Positions 1 through 7,073 of a stretch of 20,167 nt of DNA are shown piece by piece. The first letter of the stretch is position 1; the number at the start of each line of letters is the position of its first letter. The position numbers were made by a program, and so were the translations under genes. The stretch is from the NCBI GenBank assembly GCA_025359005.1, contig JANYHP010000631.1, positions 1 through 20,167 of the forward strand, given 5' to 3'. This stretch comes from Hyphomicrobiaceae bacterium. GTDB taxonomy: Bacteria; Pseudomonadota; Alphaproteobacteria; Rhizobiales; Hyphomicrobiaceae. The notes under the pieces are model-generated. The model searched no databases. It was given only the letters and a program-made list of their open reading frames with translations, and was not told the DNA's origin.

Positions 1-132
1 GCAGACGCCGTGCTGCGCGCGAAAGTGATCCGGCTGGGGCGGACGCTGGCGTTCTGCACGACAGAGGTTTCGGAAGCCGGCAGCGACAGGCCGTCGGCCT
101 TTGCAACGGGGACGTTTGCGATCCTGGCGTGA
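1..132 (+). CDS. PaaI-type hotdog-fold thioesterase, C-terminal fragment
   Basis: The window opens inside this gene; 43 residues can be read in frame 1 to a TGA at 130-132. The visible tail contains VIRLGRTLAFCTTEV, then SEAGSDRPSAFATGTFAIL. This matches the last strands of PaaI/YigI-type acyl-CoA thioesterases, where a conserved R-x-G-R-x-hydrophobic stretch is followed by a strand ending A-T-G-T-F. Such enzymes hydrolyse acyl-CoA or aryl-CoA thioesters in the cytoplasm. The methyltransferase gene starts about 10 bp downstream on the same strand, so they are probably co-transcribed. The catalytic residues lie upstream of the window, so substrate and activity cannot be judged. Confidence 0.65.
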   Translation, partial: ADAVLRAKVIRLGRTLAFCTTEVSEAGSDRPSAFATGTFAILA

Positions 133-142
133 TGGAACAACG

Positions 143-856
143 ATGGCGGACGACGGATGGGATGCATCGGCGGAGGCGTGGATCGCAGCGATAGGCGCGC
201 GGGGAGATTTCGGCCGTGAGCATGTACTCGATCCGCTGATGCTCGAACGGGTGTGTCTGGAGCCGGTGCCGCGGGCGCTCGACGTCGGCTGCGGGGAAGG
301 ACGGTTCTGCCGCATGCTTAAGGCACACGGAATAGCTGCGGTGGGTGTGGAGCCGACGCAACGGTTGCGCGAGGAGGCGATCCGCCGCGATCCCGAGGGC
401 ATCTTTGTCGATGCGCGCGCGGAGGCACTGCCGTTTGCGGATGCGGACTTCGATCTGGTGGTTGCCTACCTGACCTTGATCGACATCGCCGATTTCCGCA
501 CGGCTATCGCTGAGATGGCGCGCGTGCTGGTGCCGGGCGGACGGTTGCTGATCGCCAATCTCAACGGGTTCATTTCGGCAAGCCCAGACGGGTGGAGTCG
601 CGACGCGGCGGGGCGGCACCTGCATTACCCGGTCGATCACTATGCCGCCGAGCGCGTCACTTGGGTTTCCTGGTCGGGCATCCGCATCCAGAACTGGCAC
701 CGGCCGCTGTCGGCGTATATGGCGGCGCTGCACGACGTCGGCATGATGCTCGAATTTTTCGACGAACCGATGCCGCGATCGGGCCATGCGGAGACGCGGG
801 CACGCTATGCGCGGGCGCCCTGGTTTGTGGTCATGGAATGGCGCAAAACGTCGTGA
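143..856 (+). CDS. Class I SAM-dependent methyltransferase (Methyltransf_11 type)
   Basis: A 237-residue protein with a Rossmann-type SAM-binding fold. Motif I is LDVGCGEG at residues 46-53, the acidic end of strand 2 is GVEP near 68-71, a D-A-R-A-E-A-L-P-F motif II region lies near 90-98, and DFDLVVAYLTL follows at about 102-112, then R-V-L-x-P-G-G-R. This arrangement is typical of small-molecule methyltransferases of the UbiE/BioC-like group; the substrate cannot be read from sequence. An upstream in-frame start at 101 would overlap the preceding thioesterase, so the ATG at 143 (MADDGWDAS) is preferred. The ribosome-binding site there is weak, suggesting coupling to the upstream gene. W- and Y-rich segments in the C-terminal third probably form the substrate lid. 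Confidence 0.8.
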   Translation: MADDGWDASAEAWIAAIGARGDFGREHVLDPLMLERVCLEPVPRALDVGCGEGRFCRMLKAHGIAAVGVEPTQRLREEAIRRDPEGIFVDARAEALPFADADFDLVVAYLTLIDIADFRTAIAEMARVLVPGGRLLIANLNGFISASPDGWSRDAAGRHLHYPVDHYAAERVTWVSWSGIRIQNWHRPLSAYMAALHDVGMMLEFFDEPMPRSGHAETRARYARAPWFVVMEWRKTS

Positions 857-893
857 CACCGGAACGCGGTCCACCTGGCTTCACGCGATGAAA

Positions 894-961
894 GCGCGTT
901 TGCCCATTATTTGTTGCATTTTGTGCACCATGCCGGTGTCGGCTTTGGTGGAAAATACACT
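894..961 (+). repeat. Palindromic intergenic element, copy A (diverged)
   Basis: The core runs from GCATTTT at 916 to GAAAATAC at 951-958, with the inner arm TTTGGTG at 944-950. It aligns over its whole length with the better preserved copies at 14981-15049 and 15250-15317, including the preceding GCGCG and TTGTTTG-like stretch. It lies in the 148-bp gap between two co-directional methyltransferase genes. Its arms have decayed, so it would fold less well than the other two copies. It resembles the RIME-type palindromic repeats known in rhizobia; the family assignment is inference. Confidence 0.7.
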
Positions 962-1004
962 CAACGGCTGACGAACCAGTACCCGCACAGAATTGGAGAC
1001 ATCG

Positions 1005-1826
1005 ATGAGCGAGAACGAGACGGCGGCGGCGAAGGCGCTGGTGCAAGCGCAGTTCGGGGCCAATGCGGCGAAGTACGCGACGAGCGCGGTGCATGCCAAG
1101 GGTGCGAGCCTTCAGCGGCTGGTGGATCTGGTGCGACCGCGACCGACCTGGGCGGCGCTGGATGTGGCGACCGGCGCCGGCCACACTGCGCTGGCGTTCG
1201 CGCCGCACGTGGCACGCGTGATCGCCTCGGACCTTACGCCGGAGATGCTGGTGGAGGCTGAAAAGCTGGCCGCGGCGCGCGGGCTCACCAATCTGACGAC
1301 GGCTGCGGCAGATGCCGAGGCGCTGCCCTTTGCCGATGGATCGTTCGATCTGGTGACGTGCCGGATCGCGCCGCATCATTTCCCCGACATCGCGTTGTTC
1401 GTCAGCGAGGTTGCGCGCGTCCTGAAGCCGGGGGCTACGTTCGCGCTGGTGGACAACGTGGCGCCGGATGGCGAGACGACGCCGGGGTTTACGAAGACGG
1501 AGTTGCGCGACGCGGGGCTCGCCTACAACGCGCTCGAAAAGATCCGCGATCCGAGCCACGGCCGCGCGCTGACGACGGCAGAATGGCGCGAGATCGTTTC
1601 GGATTCCGGGCTGGCGATCGCGCACGTGGAGCATTGTCCGAAGGCGATGGACTTCACCGGCTGGTGCAAGACCATGAATGTGCCGGCTGCAACAGTGCCG
1701 AAGCTTGAGGCGATGCTGGATGAAGCAAGCCCCGCGTTGCAGGCGTTTCTGCAAGCTTCGCGAGATGGCGAGACGCGCGGCTTCGTGCTGGCGGAATTGA
1801 TCCTGATCGCGCGGAAGGCGGGTTAG
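1005..1826 (+). CDS. Class I SAM-dependent methyltransferase, UbiE/YcgJ-like
   Basis: A 273-residue protein. The N-terminal helix region (QAQFGANAAKYATSAVH, residues 14-30) is the substrate-cap motif seen in UbiE/YcgJ-like enzymes. Motif I is LDVATGAGH at 52-60, D76 ends strand 2, D103-A-E-A-L-P-F forms the adenine-binding acidic loop, and RVLKPGATFALVDNV is the post-motif strand. The ATG at 1005 was chosen because GGAG at 995-998 sits 6 nt before it; a TTG at 993 is in frame but would lose that site. The enzyme is only distantly similar to the neighbouring methyltransferase, so this is not a recent tandem duplication. The substrate is unknown. True UbiE seems unlikely because the C-terminal half differs from the quinone enzyme. 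Confidence 0.82.
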   Translation: MSENETAAAKALVQAQFGANAAKYATSAVHAKGASLQRLVDLVRPRPTWAALDVATGAGHTALAFAPHVARVIASDLTPEMLVEAEKLAAARGLTNLTTAAADAEALPFADGSFDLVTCRIAPHHFPDIALFVSEVARVLKPGATFALVDNVAPDGETTPGFTKTELRDAGLAYNALEKIRDPSHGRALTTAEWREIVSDSGLAIAHVEHCPKAMDFTGWCKTMNVPAATVPKLEAMLDEASPALQAFLQASRDGETRGFVLAELILIARKAG

Positions 1827-1884
1827 GCAACGGCGGCTGTTGACCCACCGGGAGAGGTGCAACGGTCACAGTTGCGAACTGGGG

Positions 1885-2541
1885 TCACTGGCTCGGCTTG
1901 GCGAGATTGTCGATGCCGGCGATGTACCAGTCTTCGGTCTTGACGATGGCCGGGTTCTCGCAGCAGGCGAAGATCCAGCTGTCGACCGCCCAACGCTGGC
2001 TGTTGGACTTTTCGATCATCACGGCGGTCCAATGGGTCCAGCCGGCGACGCCACGGGTGTAGTCTTCCTTCGAGAACGGTACGCCGACAGAGTGATGCTT
2101 GAGCAGGCCGGCGTGGGCGAGCACGGTGAGATAGCTGGTGGCGTTGTTGGCGGTGTCGACGCAATCTTCCTGCGTGGGGTCGCCGTTGCCTTCGAAATCG
2201 TCGCCCGCGCGGTCGGCGACCGTGCCGATGACACGGCCAACACGCTCCTTCATCCAGCCGATGGCATAGGCGGTGCCGCGCCGCTCCTCTTCGGCGGTCG
2301 CGGCCTTGGTGCGCCACTTGGCCATGATGGCGGTGAGCTGCAGCACGTCCTCGTCGGTGAAGCGAAAGCGCGTCTTCATCTGGCAGCCATAGGCATGGCA
2401 CACGTACACTGTCAGCCCGCGGGGCGGCGGCACCTGGAAGCCGATGAAATGCGCCTCGATGCTCGGCAGGCTCGGGTAGGTGCAGCCACCGAGCATGGCG
2501 ACAGCAAGGATCTGCATGAAGCGGGTCAGGCGGGTGCGCAT
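1885..2541 (-). CDS. Putative lipoprotein with a possible papain/transglutaminase-like Cys-His-Asp triad
   Basis: A 218-residue protein of no family I can name with certainty. The N-terminus is a lipoprotein signal: basic MRTRLTR, a hydrophobic stretch ILAVAM, then the lipobox LGGC with the acylated cysteine at residue 20. It is therefore expected to be anchored in an envelope membrane facing the periplasm. The distal half has EDCVDTANNAT (C127), GWTHWTAVM (H170) and WAVDSWI (D187). The order and spacing Cys, then His before a beta strand, then Asp-Ser/Asn-Trp resemble transglutaminase-like and NlpC/P60 cysteine peptidases. The activity is inference. No clear ribosome-binding site precedes the ATG. 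It is convergent with the upstream methyltransferase and divergent from trmFO. Confidence 0.75.
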   Translation of the reverse strand: MRTRLTRFMQILAVAMLGGCTYPSLPSIEAHFIGFQVPPPRGLTVYVCHAYGCQMKTRFRFTDEDVLQLTAIMAKWRTKAATAEEERRGTAYAIGWMKERVGRVIGTVADRAGDDFEGNGDPTQEDCVDTANNATSYLTVLAHAGLLKHHSVGVPFSKEDYTRGVAGWTHWTAVMIEKSNSQRWAVDSWIFACCENPAIVKTEDWYIAGIDNLAKPSQ

Positions 2542-2626
2542 CGGGAGGCGCTAGCACTGCAGGTGATTCGGAGCTATTGCCTCAGAGACTCAGCTCCACC
2601 TGTTTTGCACGCGTTGCTTCACCCCA

Positions 2627-4057
2627 ATGTCCGAGACCAGTCACCAACCCATCCATGTCATCGGCGGCGGCCTCGCGGGGTCGGAGGCTTGCTGGCAGAT
2701 CGCGCGCGCGGGCGTGCCCGTGGTGCTGCATGAAATGCGGCCGCAGCGGATGACGGACGCGCACAAGTCTGAAGGGCTGGCTGAACTCGTCTGCTCCAAC
2801 TCGTTCCGCTCCGACGATGCGGCCAACAACGCCGTGGGCCTGCTGCACGAGGAAATGCGGCGGGCGGGGTCGCTGATCATGGCGCAGGGGGACCTGGCGA
2901 AGCTGCCGGCCGGCGGCGCGCTGGCGGTCGATCGTGATCAATTCTCGGCCGGTGTGACGCAGGCGCTGGAAGCCGAGCCGCTGGTGACGATCGATCGGGG
3001 CGAGGTCGCCGGGTTGCCGCCCGAGGCCTGGGACAGCGTGATCGTGGCCACAGGGCCGCTGACGTCGCCGGCGCTGTCGGAAGCCATTCTGACGCTGACG
3101 GGCGAAACGTCGCTGGCCTTTTTCGACGCCATCGCGCCGGTCATCCATCGCGACAGCATCGACATGACGGTGGCGTGGATGCAGTCGCGCTACGACAAGG
3201 CGGGGCCGGGCGGCACCGGCGCCGACTATGTCAACTGCCCGATGACCAAGCCGCAGTACGAGGCGTTCATCGACGCATTGCTGGCTGGCGACAAGACCGT
3301 ATTCAAGGAATGGGAATCCAACACGCCCTATTTCGACGGCTGCCTGCCGGTGGAGGTGATGGCGGAGCGGGGCCGCGAGACGTTGCGGTTCGGGCCGATG
3401 AAGCCGGTGGGGCTGGATGATCCGCGCACGGGACGCTGGCCGTATGCGGTGGTGCAGTTGCGGCAGGACAACCAGCTCGGCACGCTGTGGAACATGGTGG
3501 GCTTTCAGACCAAGCTGAAACACGGTGAGCAATCGCGCATCTTCCGCATGATCCCGGGGCTGGAAAACGCCGAGTTCGCGCGGCTCGGCGGGTTGCATCG
3601 CAACACCTATCTCAATTCGCCCAAGCTGCTGGACGGCGCGCTGCGGTTGAGGGCCGCGCCACGGTTAAGGTTCGCCGGGCAGATCACCGGCTGCGAGGGC
3701 TATGTGGAAAGCGCCGCCATCGGGCTGCTGGCGGGGCGATTCGCGGCCGCCGAACGGCTAGGACGCACGCTGTCGGCGCCACCCGTGACCACCGCCTTCG
3801 GCGCGCTGCTCGGCCATATCACCGGGGGACACCTGGTGGCCGAAACGGAGGCGGAACGCGAAGCCATGCGCGGGGCACGCTCGTTCCAACCGATGAACGT
3901 GAATTTCGGGCTGTTCCCCGACATCGAGGCGCCGAGCGCGGATGCGGACGGTAAGCGGATCAAGGGCAAGGATCGCGGTTTTGCCAGAAAGCGCGCGCTG
4001 TCAGCCCGGGCGCTTACCGATATCGGGACGTGGCTGGCTGCAGCGAACGGCCAGTGA
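2627..4057 (+). CDS. trmFO: Methylenetetrahydrofolate-tRNA-(uracil54-C5)-methyltransferase (FAD/NAD(P)H-dependent)
   Basis: A 476-residue flavoprotein that makes ribothymidine at position 54 of the tRNA T-loop, using methylenetetrahydrofolate as the carbon source. The dinucleotide-binding motif VIGGGLAGSE is at 11-20. The family signature HEMRPQRMTDAHKSEGLAEL is followed by VCSNSFRSDDA with C56, which corresponds to the flavin-linked catalytic cysteine region. The second conserved cysteine is C204 in DYVNCPMTKPQYE. The C-terminal FAD-contacting segment GQITGCEGYVESAAIGLLAG is at 351-370. The length is a little above the usual 430-470 because of a basic C-terminal tail (about 440-476, RIKGKDRGFARKR). 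No strong ribosome-binding site is seen before the ATG, but the N-terminus fits the family. Confidence 0.97.
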   Translation: MSETSHQPIHVIGGGLAGSEACWQIARAGVPVVLHEMRPQRMTDAHKSEGLAELVCSNSFRSDDAANNAVGLLHEEMRRAGSLIMAQGDLAKLPAGGALAVDRDQFSAGVTQALEAEPLVTIDRGEVAGLPPEAWDSVIVATGPLTSPALSEAILTLTGETSLAFFDAIAPVIHRDSIDMTVAWMQSRYDKAGPGGTGADYVNCPMTKPQYEAFIDALLAGDKTVFKEWESNTPYFDGCLPVEVMAERGRETLRFGPMKPVGLDDPRTGRWPYAVVQLRQDNQLGTLWNMVGFQTKLKHGEQSRIFRMIPGLENAEFARLGGLHRNTYLNSPKLLDGALRLRAAPRLRFAGQITGCEGYVESAAIGLLAGRFAAAERLGRTLSAPPVTTAFGALLGHITGGHLVAETEAEREAMRGARSFQPMNVNFGLFPDIEAPSADADGKRIKGKDRGFARKRALSARALTDIGTWLAAANGQ

Positions 4058-4264
4058 GTAGCAGGGTGCGGCACTTGGGCTACGCCTTTTTGGGGTGTAC
4101 CCAGGGGCGGCTGGAGGGCGTCCGATACGCGACCCGTCCGGATGCCGCGCGATGCCCCGTTACTCAACGCCGTCGACCCTTCACCGCGCCGCCAACCCGG
4201 ATTACCCGGCACGCTCGCGCGTCGCCGATCGCTGGGGCTGTCGTCGCCTGTGCAGGAGTTCGCC

Positions 4265-5098
4265 ATGAAACATCGAATGCGCACAGCAGGCGTCCAGCTT
4301 GACACTTTGCCACGCAAGCGCACGACACTCGGCGGCGGCGCGCGGGTGGTGCAATTGCCCATGCTCGTCGCGCAACCGCTGCCGATGGGACGGGCCGCCG
4401 TTCTCCGCGGGCGCCTGCAAGCGTTCGCGTCGGCGCTCAATCCATGGCGCGCGGTGCGGGCATTGGCCGGGTCGACCGAGTTTGCGACGTTGTGTGCGGG
4501 CATCTTGTTTACGTTGGCCGTGCAGCAGTGGTTCGCTGCCGGCTCGCGCGACTTGGCGTTGATCGGCGCCGCAACTGCGTCGGAGGCGCCAGTGGCCGCG
4601 CCGGCCGCGGACGCCGACGCCGGTACGACGAGCCAGCGCTTGCATTCCGAGTTGGCCGAGGTGCTGGCGATCGAGCCGCGCTCGCCGCTGGGCCGCGCCT
4701 CTGCGGGCGTTTCGCGTGACGATGCGTTGGCGCTGGCGGATACCTATCTGCGTGGCGCCAGCGATACGCCGCCCAGTCGCCTCGAAGCGCGCTATTGGCT
4801 GAAGTACGCGCTGGCCCCCACGCTGACCGATCCGACACTGCCGTGGGCGCTGAGCCAGCTCGGCTCGATCTACGCAGCCCCCGGTTCCGGCCTTCCGGAT
4901 TTCAAAGCGGCGAGCGTGCTGTGGCAAGCGGGCGCGGCCCTGGGAGACCCGGTGGCGACGTGCTTCCTGGCGCGCATGCACGAACTGGGCGCCGGCGTCG
5001 AGCGCGATCTGGAAACCGCGCGCCGCATCTATTCCATGGCGCTGAAAGCGGGCGGTTGCCCCGGTTTGATCGAAGCCCTGGGACGGCTGGAAAAATGA
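4265..5098 (+). CDS. Membrane-anchored Sel1/TPR-like repeat protein
   Basis: A 277-residue protein. The first 70 residues are basic and presumably cytoplasmic. A single hydrophobic segment (FATLCAGILFTLAVQQWF, 73-90) should cross the inner membrane. A low-complexity Ala/Pro/Asp linker (100-122) follows, then helical repeats. The clearest Sel1-like unit is residues 214-262: KAASVLWQAGAALGDPVATC followed by LARMHELGAGVERDLETARR. Sel1 repeats usually act as protein-protein scaffolds, often in envelope or stress signalling. The ATG at 4265 is preceded by CAGGAG about 7 nt upstream; an earlier in-frame ATG at 4142 would add 41 residues without such a site. The 207-bp gap from trmFO suggests its own promoter. 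Function unknown. Confidence 0.72.
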   Translation: MKHRMRTAGVQLDTLPRKRTTLGGGARVVQLPMLVAQPLPMGRAAVLRGRLQAFASALNPWRAVRALAGSTEFATLCAGILFTLAVQQWFAAGSRDLALIGAATASEAPVAAPAADADAGTTSQRLHSELAEVLAIEPRSPLGRASAGVSRDDALALADTYLRGASDTPPSRLEARYWLKYALAPTLTDPTLPWALSQLGSIYAAPGSGLPDFKAASVLWQAGAALGDPVATCFLARMHELGAGVERDLETARRIYSMALKAGGCPGLIEALGRLEK

Positions 5099-5151
5099 CG
5101 CGCGACAGGCTGGCGCTGTTGCGCCCGGCCCGAGCCTGCTAAAGATGCTTC

Positions 5152-5898
5152 ATGTCTGACGCTGCGCACGCGACGCTCGATAAAGCCGAGGTCGACCGGT
5201 TCAACGCACTCGCCGCCGAGTGGTGGGATCTGGACGGCAAATTCAAGCCGTTGCACAAACTCGGGCCGGCGCGACTGACGTTCATTCGCGACACCATCCT
5301 GGCCGCGTTGACGCCCGCAGCCACCACGGGTCTGCGCGCGTTGGCTGGTCTGAGTGTCCTCGACATCGGTTGCGGCGGCGGTCTGGTCGCGGAGCCACTC
5401 GCCCGCCTCGGCGCCCGCGTGACCGGCATCGACCCGGCACCCGACACCATTGCGGCCGCCGCCGTGCACGCGACCGCGCAGGGGCTGGACATCGACTATC
5501 GCGCCACGCGGGCTGAGGCGCTGGTCGCCGCCGAGGAGACCTTCGACGTCGTGCTGGCGCTGGAGGTGGTGGAGCACGTGCCGGACGTGGCGGCCTTCCT
5601 GGGCGTCGTGGCCGCGCTGGTGCGACCGGGCGGCGTGCTGATCCTGTCGACGCTCAATCGCACACTGAAGTCGTATGCGTTGGCCATCGTCGGCGCCGAG
5701 TACGTGCTGCGCTGGCTGCCGGTCGGCACGCATCAGTGGCATCGCTTCGTGACGCCTGAGGAGCTGGCCGATCACTGCCGCGCTTTGGCGCTTGAGCCGC
5801 TGCCGCCGCGCGGCATGGTCTACGATCCCTTGGCCGACGTGTGGTCGCTGTCGTCGGATACGGGCGTCAACTATCTGCTGGCTGCCCGGCGGCGTTGA
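5152..5898 (+). CDS. ubiG: Bifunctional ubiquinone O-methyltransferase UbiG
   Basis: A 248-residue SAM-dependent enzyme that carries out both O-methylations in ubiquinone synthesis at the inner membrane. The family N-terminus is clear: EVDRFNALAAEWWDLDGKFK at 13-32, then PLHKLGPARLTFIRD. Motif I is VLDIGCGGGLVAEPLARLGA at 69-88, the ribose-binding acidic residue is in TGIDPA, LALEVVEHVPD is the motif II region, and RPGGVLILSTLNRT is motif III. The C-terminal GTHQWHRFVTPEEL and DTGVNYLLAA are also diagnostic. In many alphaproteobacteria ubiG sits next to the aspartate kinase gene; here its neighbours are a Sel1 protein and an SMR transporter. It is convergent with the latter, with 52 bp between stops. 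Confidence 0.96.
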   Translation: MSDAAHATLDKAEVDRFNALAAEWWDLDGKFKPLHKLGPARLTFIRDTILAALTPAATTGLRALAGLSVLDIGCGGGLVAEPLARLGARVTGIDPAPDTIAAAAVHATAQGLDIDYRATRAEALVAAEETFDVVLALEVVEHVPDVAAFLGVVAALVRPGGVLILSTLNRTLKSYALAIVGAEYVLRWLPVGTHQWHRFVTPEELADHCRALALEPLPPRGMVYDPLADVWSLSSDTGVNYLLAARRR

Positions 5899-5950
5899 CG
5901 GCATCACCGTCGGAACGCACCACTTCCGCGACGCGGCGCGCTGCGACCGC

Positions 5951-6271
5951 TCAATGCACCGACACCAGCTTCAGCCCGATGAGGGATGCGATCAGCATGC
6001 CGAGAAAGAACAGCCGCGCGGCCGTCGCCGGCTCGCCGTAGACGACAATGCCGAGGATCGCGGTGCCGAAGGCGCCGATGCCGGTCCACACCGCGTAGGC
6101 TGTGCCCATGGGTATATCGCGCGTCGCCAGCAGCAAGCAGACGAAGCTCGCCGTCGCCGCGACGATGAAAATCGCGATGGGCTGGATGCGGGTGATGCTG
6201 TCGACGCCCCGCAACGCCGTCGTGAAGCCGATCTCGAACAGACCCGCGAGCAGCAGATAGATCCATGCCAT
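5951..6271 (-). CDS. Small multidrug resistance (SMR) family transporter, Gdx/SugE-like
   Basis: A 106-residue protein with four hydrophobic segments (about 2-20, 29-50, 56-77, 83-104), the expected size of an SMR subunit, which works as an antiparallel dimer. The proton/substrate carboxylate is E13, and the family signature GTAYAVWTGIGAFGT spans 56-70. G10, S42, Y59 and W62 are as I recall from guanidinium exporters (Gdx, formerly SugE), whereas the usual W16 is F16 here. I favour export of guanidinium-like or small cationic compounds over classic broad drug efflux. No guanidine riboswitch is recognisable upstream; the start codon lies 37 bp behind hslV on the same strand, so it is probably co-transcribed with that gene. 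Confidence 0.88.
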   Translation of the reverse strand: MAWIYLLLAGLFEIGFTTALRGVDSITRIQPIAIFIVAATASFVCLLLATRDIPMGTAYAVWTGIGAFGTAILGIVVYGEPATAARLFFLGMLIASLIGLKLVSVH

Positions 6272-6308
6272 ATCGTTTAAGCCTTCCGAACGCGCTGACG
6301 GGACCCGC

Positions 6309-6869
6309 TCACCGCGTGCTCTCCAGGCTTTCGACGATGACGTTTGTGTTGGTGTAGACGCAGATCTCGGCGGCGATGGCCATGGCCTTGCGCGCGATCT
6401 GTTCGGCGGTCATGTCGGTTTCGAGCAGCGCGCGGGCGGCAGCGAGCGCGTAGTTGCCGCCGGAGCCGATGCCCATCACGTCGCGCTCTGGTTCCAGCAC
6501 GTCGCCGGTGCCGGTCAGCACGAGCGTCGCCGTCGCGTCGGCCACCAGCATCATCGCCTCCAGCCGGCGCAAATAGCGGTCGGTGCGCCAGTCTTTCGCC
6601 AATTCCACGCAGGCGCGGGTGAGTTGGCCGGGGTATTTCTCCAGCTTGGCTTCCAGGCGCTCGAACAGCGTGAAGGCGTCGGCCGTGGCGCCGGCAAAGC
6701 CACCGATCACGCCGCCTGCGCCGAGCGGCCGCACCTTGCGCGCATTCGACTTGATCACCGTCGGGCCGATGGAGACCTGTCCGTCGCCCGCAATCACCAC
6801 CCGCCCGCCCTTGCGGACGGTGAGGATGGTGGTGCCATGCCAGATTGCACGGTGGTTAGCCTCGGGCAT
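6309..6869 (-). CDS. hslV: ATP-dependent protease subunit HslV (ClpQ)
   Basis: A 186-residue peptidase that forms the double hexameric core of the HslVU proteasome-like protease and degrades misfolded and regulatory proteins in the cytoplasm. The catalytic N-terminal threonine is expected at T13 or T14 within WHGTTILTVRK. GGRVVIAGDGQVSIG (21-35), NARKVRPLG and GIGSGGNYALAAARAL are all family signatures. As in other alphaproteobacteria, about 12 residues precede the catalytic threonine, so maturation must remove more than the initiator Met. The start at 6869 gives the expected N-terminus (MPEANHRAIWHG). The gene is divergent from hisB across a region holding a 31-bp tandem repeat. The partner hslU is not adjacent; it lies 1.6 kb away beyond hisB. 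Confidence 0.97.
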   Translation of the reverse strand: MPEANHRAIWHGTTILTVRKGGRVVIAGDGQVSIGPTVIKSNARKVRPLGAGGVIGGFAGATADAFTLFERLEAKLEKYPGQLTRACVELAKDWRTDRYLRRLEAMMLVADATATLVLTGTGDVLEPERDVMGIGSGGNYALAAARALLETDMTAEQIARKAMAIAAEICVYTNTNVIVESLESTR

Positions 6870-6933
6870 GCTTGGTCCCCGTCGGGTTCGGCGAGAGTGA
6901 ACGAAGTGTAAATCTCGGCGCCGTAAACTATCG

Positions 6934-7026
6934 TGTGGACCCGGCTGGCCGCCGGGCTCTTGGATGCGGACCCGGCTGGCCGCCGGGCTCTTGGGTGTGG
7001 ACCCGGCTGGCTGCCGGGCTCTTGGG
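6934..7026. repeat. Tandem repeat, three copies of a 31-bp unit with internal hairpins
   Basis: Units begin at 6934, 6965 and 6996 with an exact 31-bp period. They are nearly identical; differences include T or C at the third position and GGCC versus GGCT in the third copy. Each unit contains CCCGGC, a five-base loop and GCCGGG, so each could form a six-base-pair GC stem. The third copy's loop reads TGGCT. The array fills about half of the 204-bp region between the divergent starts of hslV and hisB, leaving 64 bp to the hslV start and 47 bp to the hisB start. It could affect either promoter or be a mobile short repeat; neither is shown. Confidence 0.93.
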
Positions 7027-7073
7027 CTGATAGAGCCTCGCACCGATGACTGCAAGCTGACAGGACTGCCCCG

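Noticed and set aside
831..1862. Long minus-strand frame of 343 codons opposite the second methyltransferase
   Set aside because: Its product is Arg/His-rich low-complexity sequence with no family features, and the plus strand carries a clear methyltransferase over the same bases.
5118..5144. Sigma70-like promoter before ubiG (TTGCGC with TAAAGA)
   Set aside because: The spacer is only about 15 bp and the -35 match is weak; too little to support.
6934..7026. CRISPR array
   Set aside because: The three 31-bp units abut directly with no spacers and no cas genes are nearby, so this is a plain tandem repeat.
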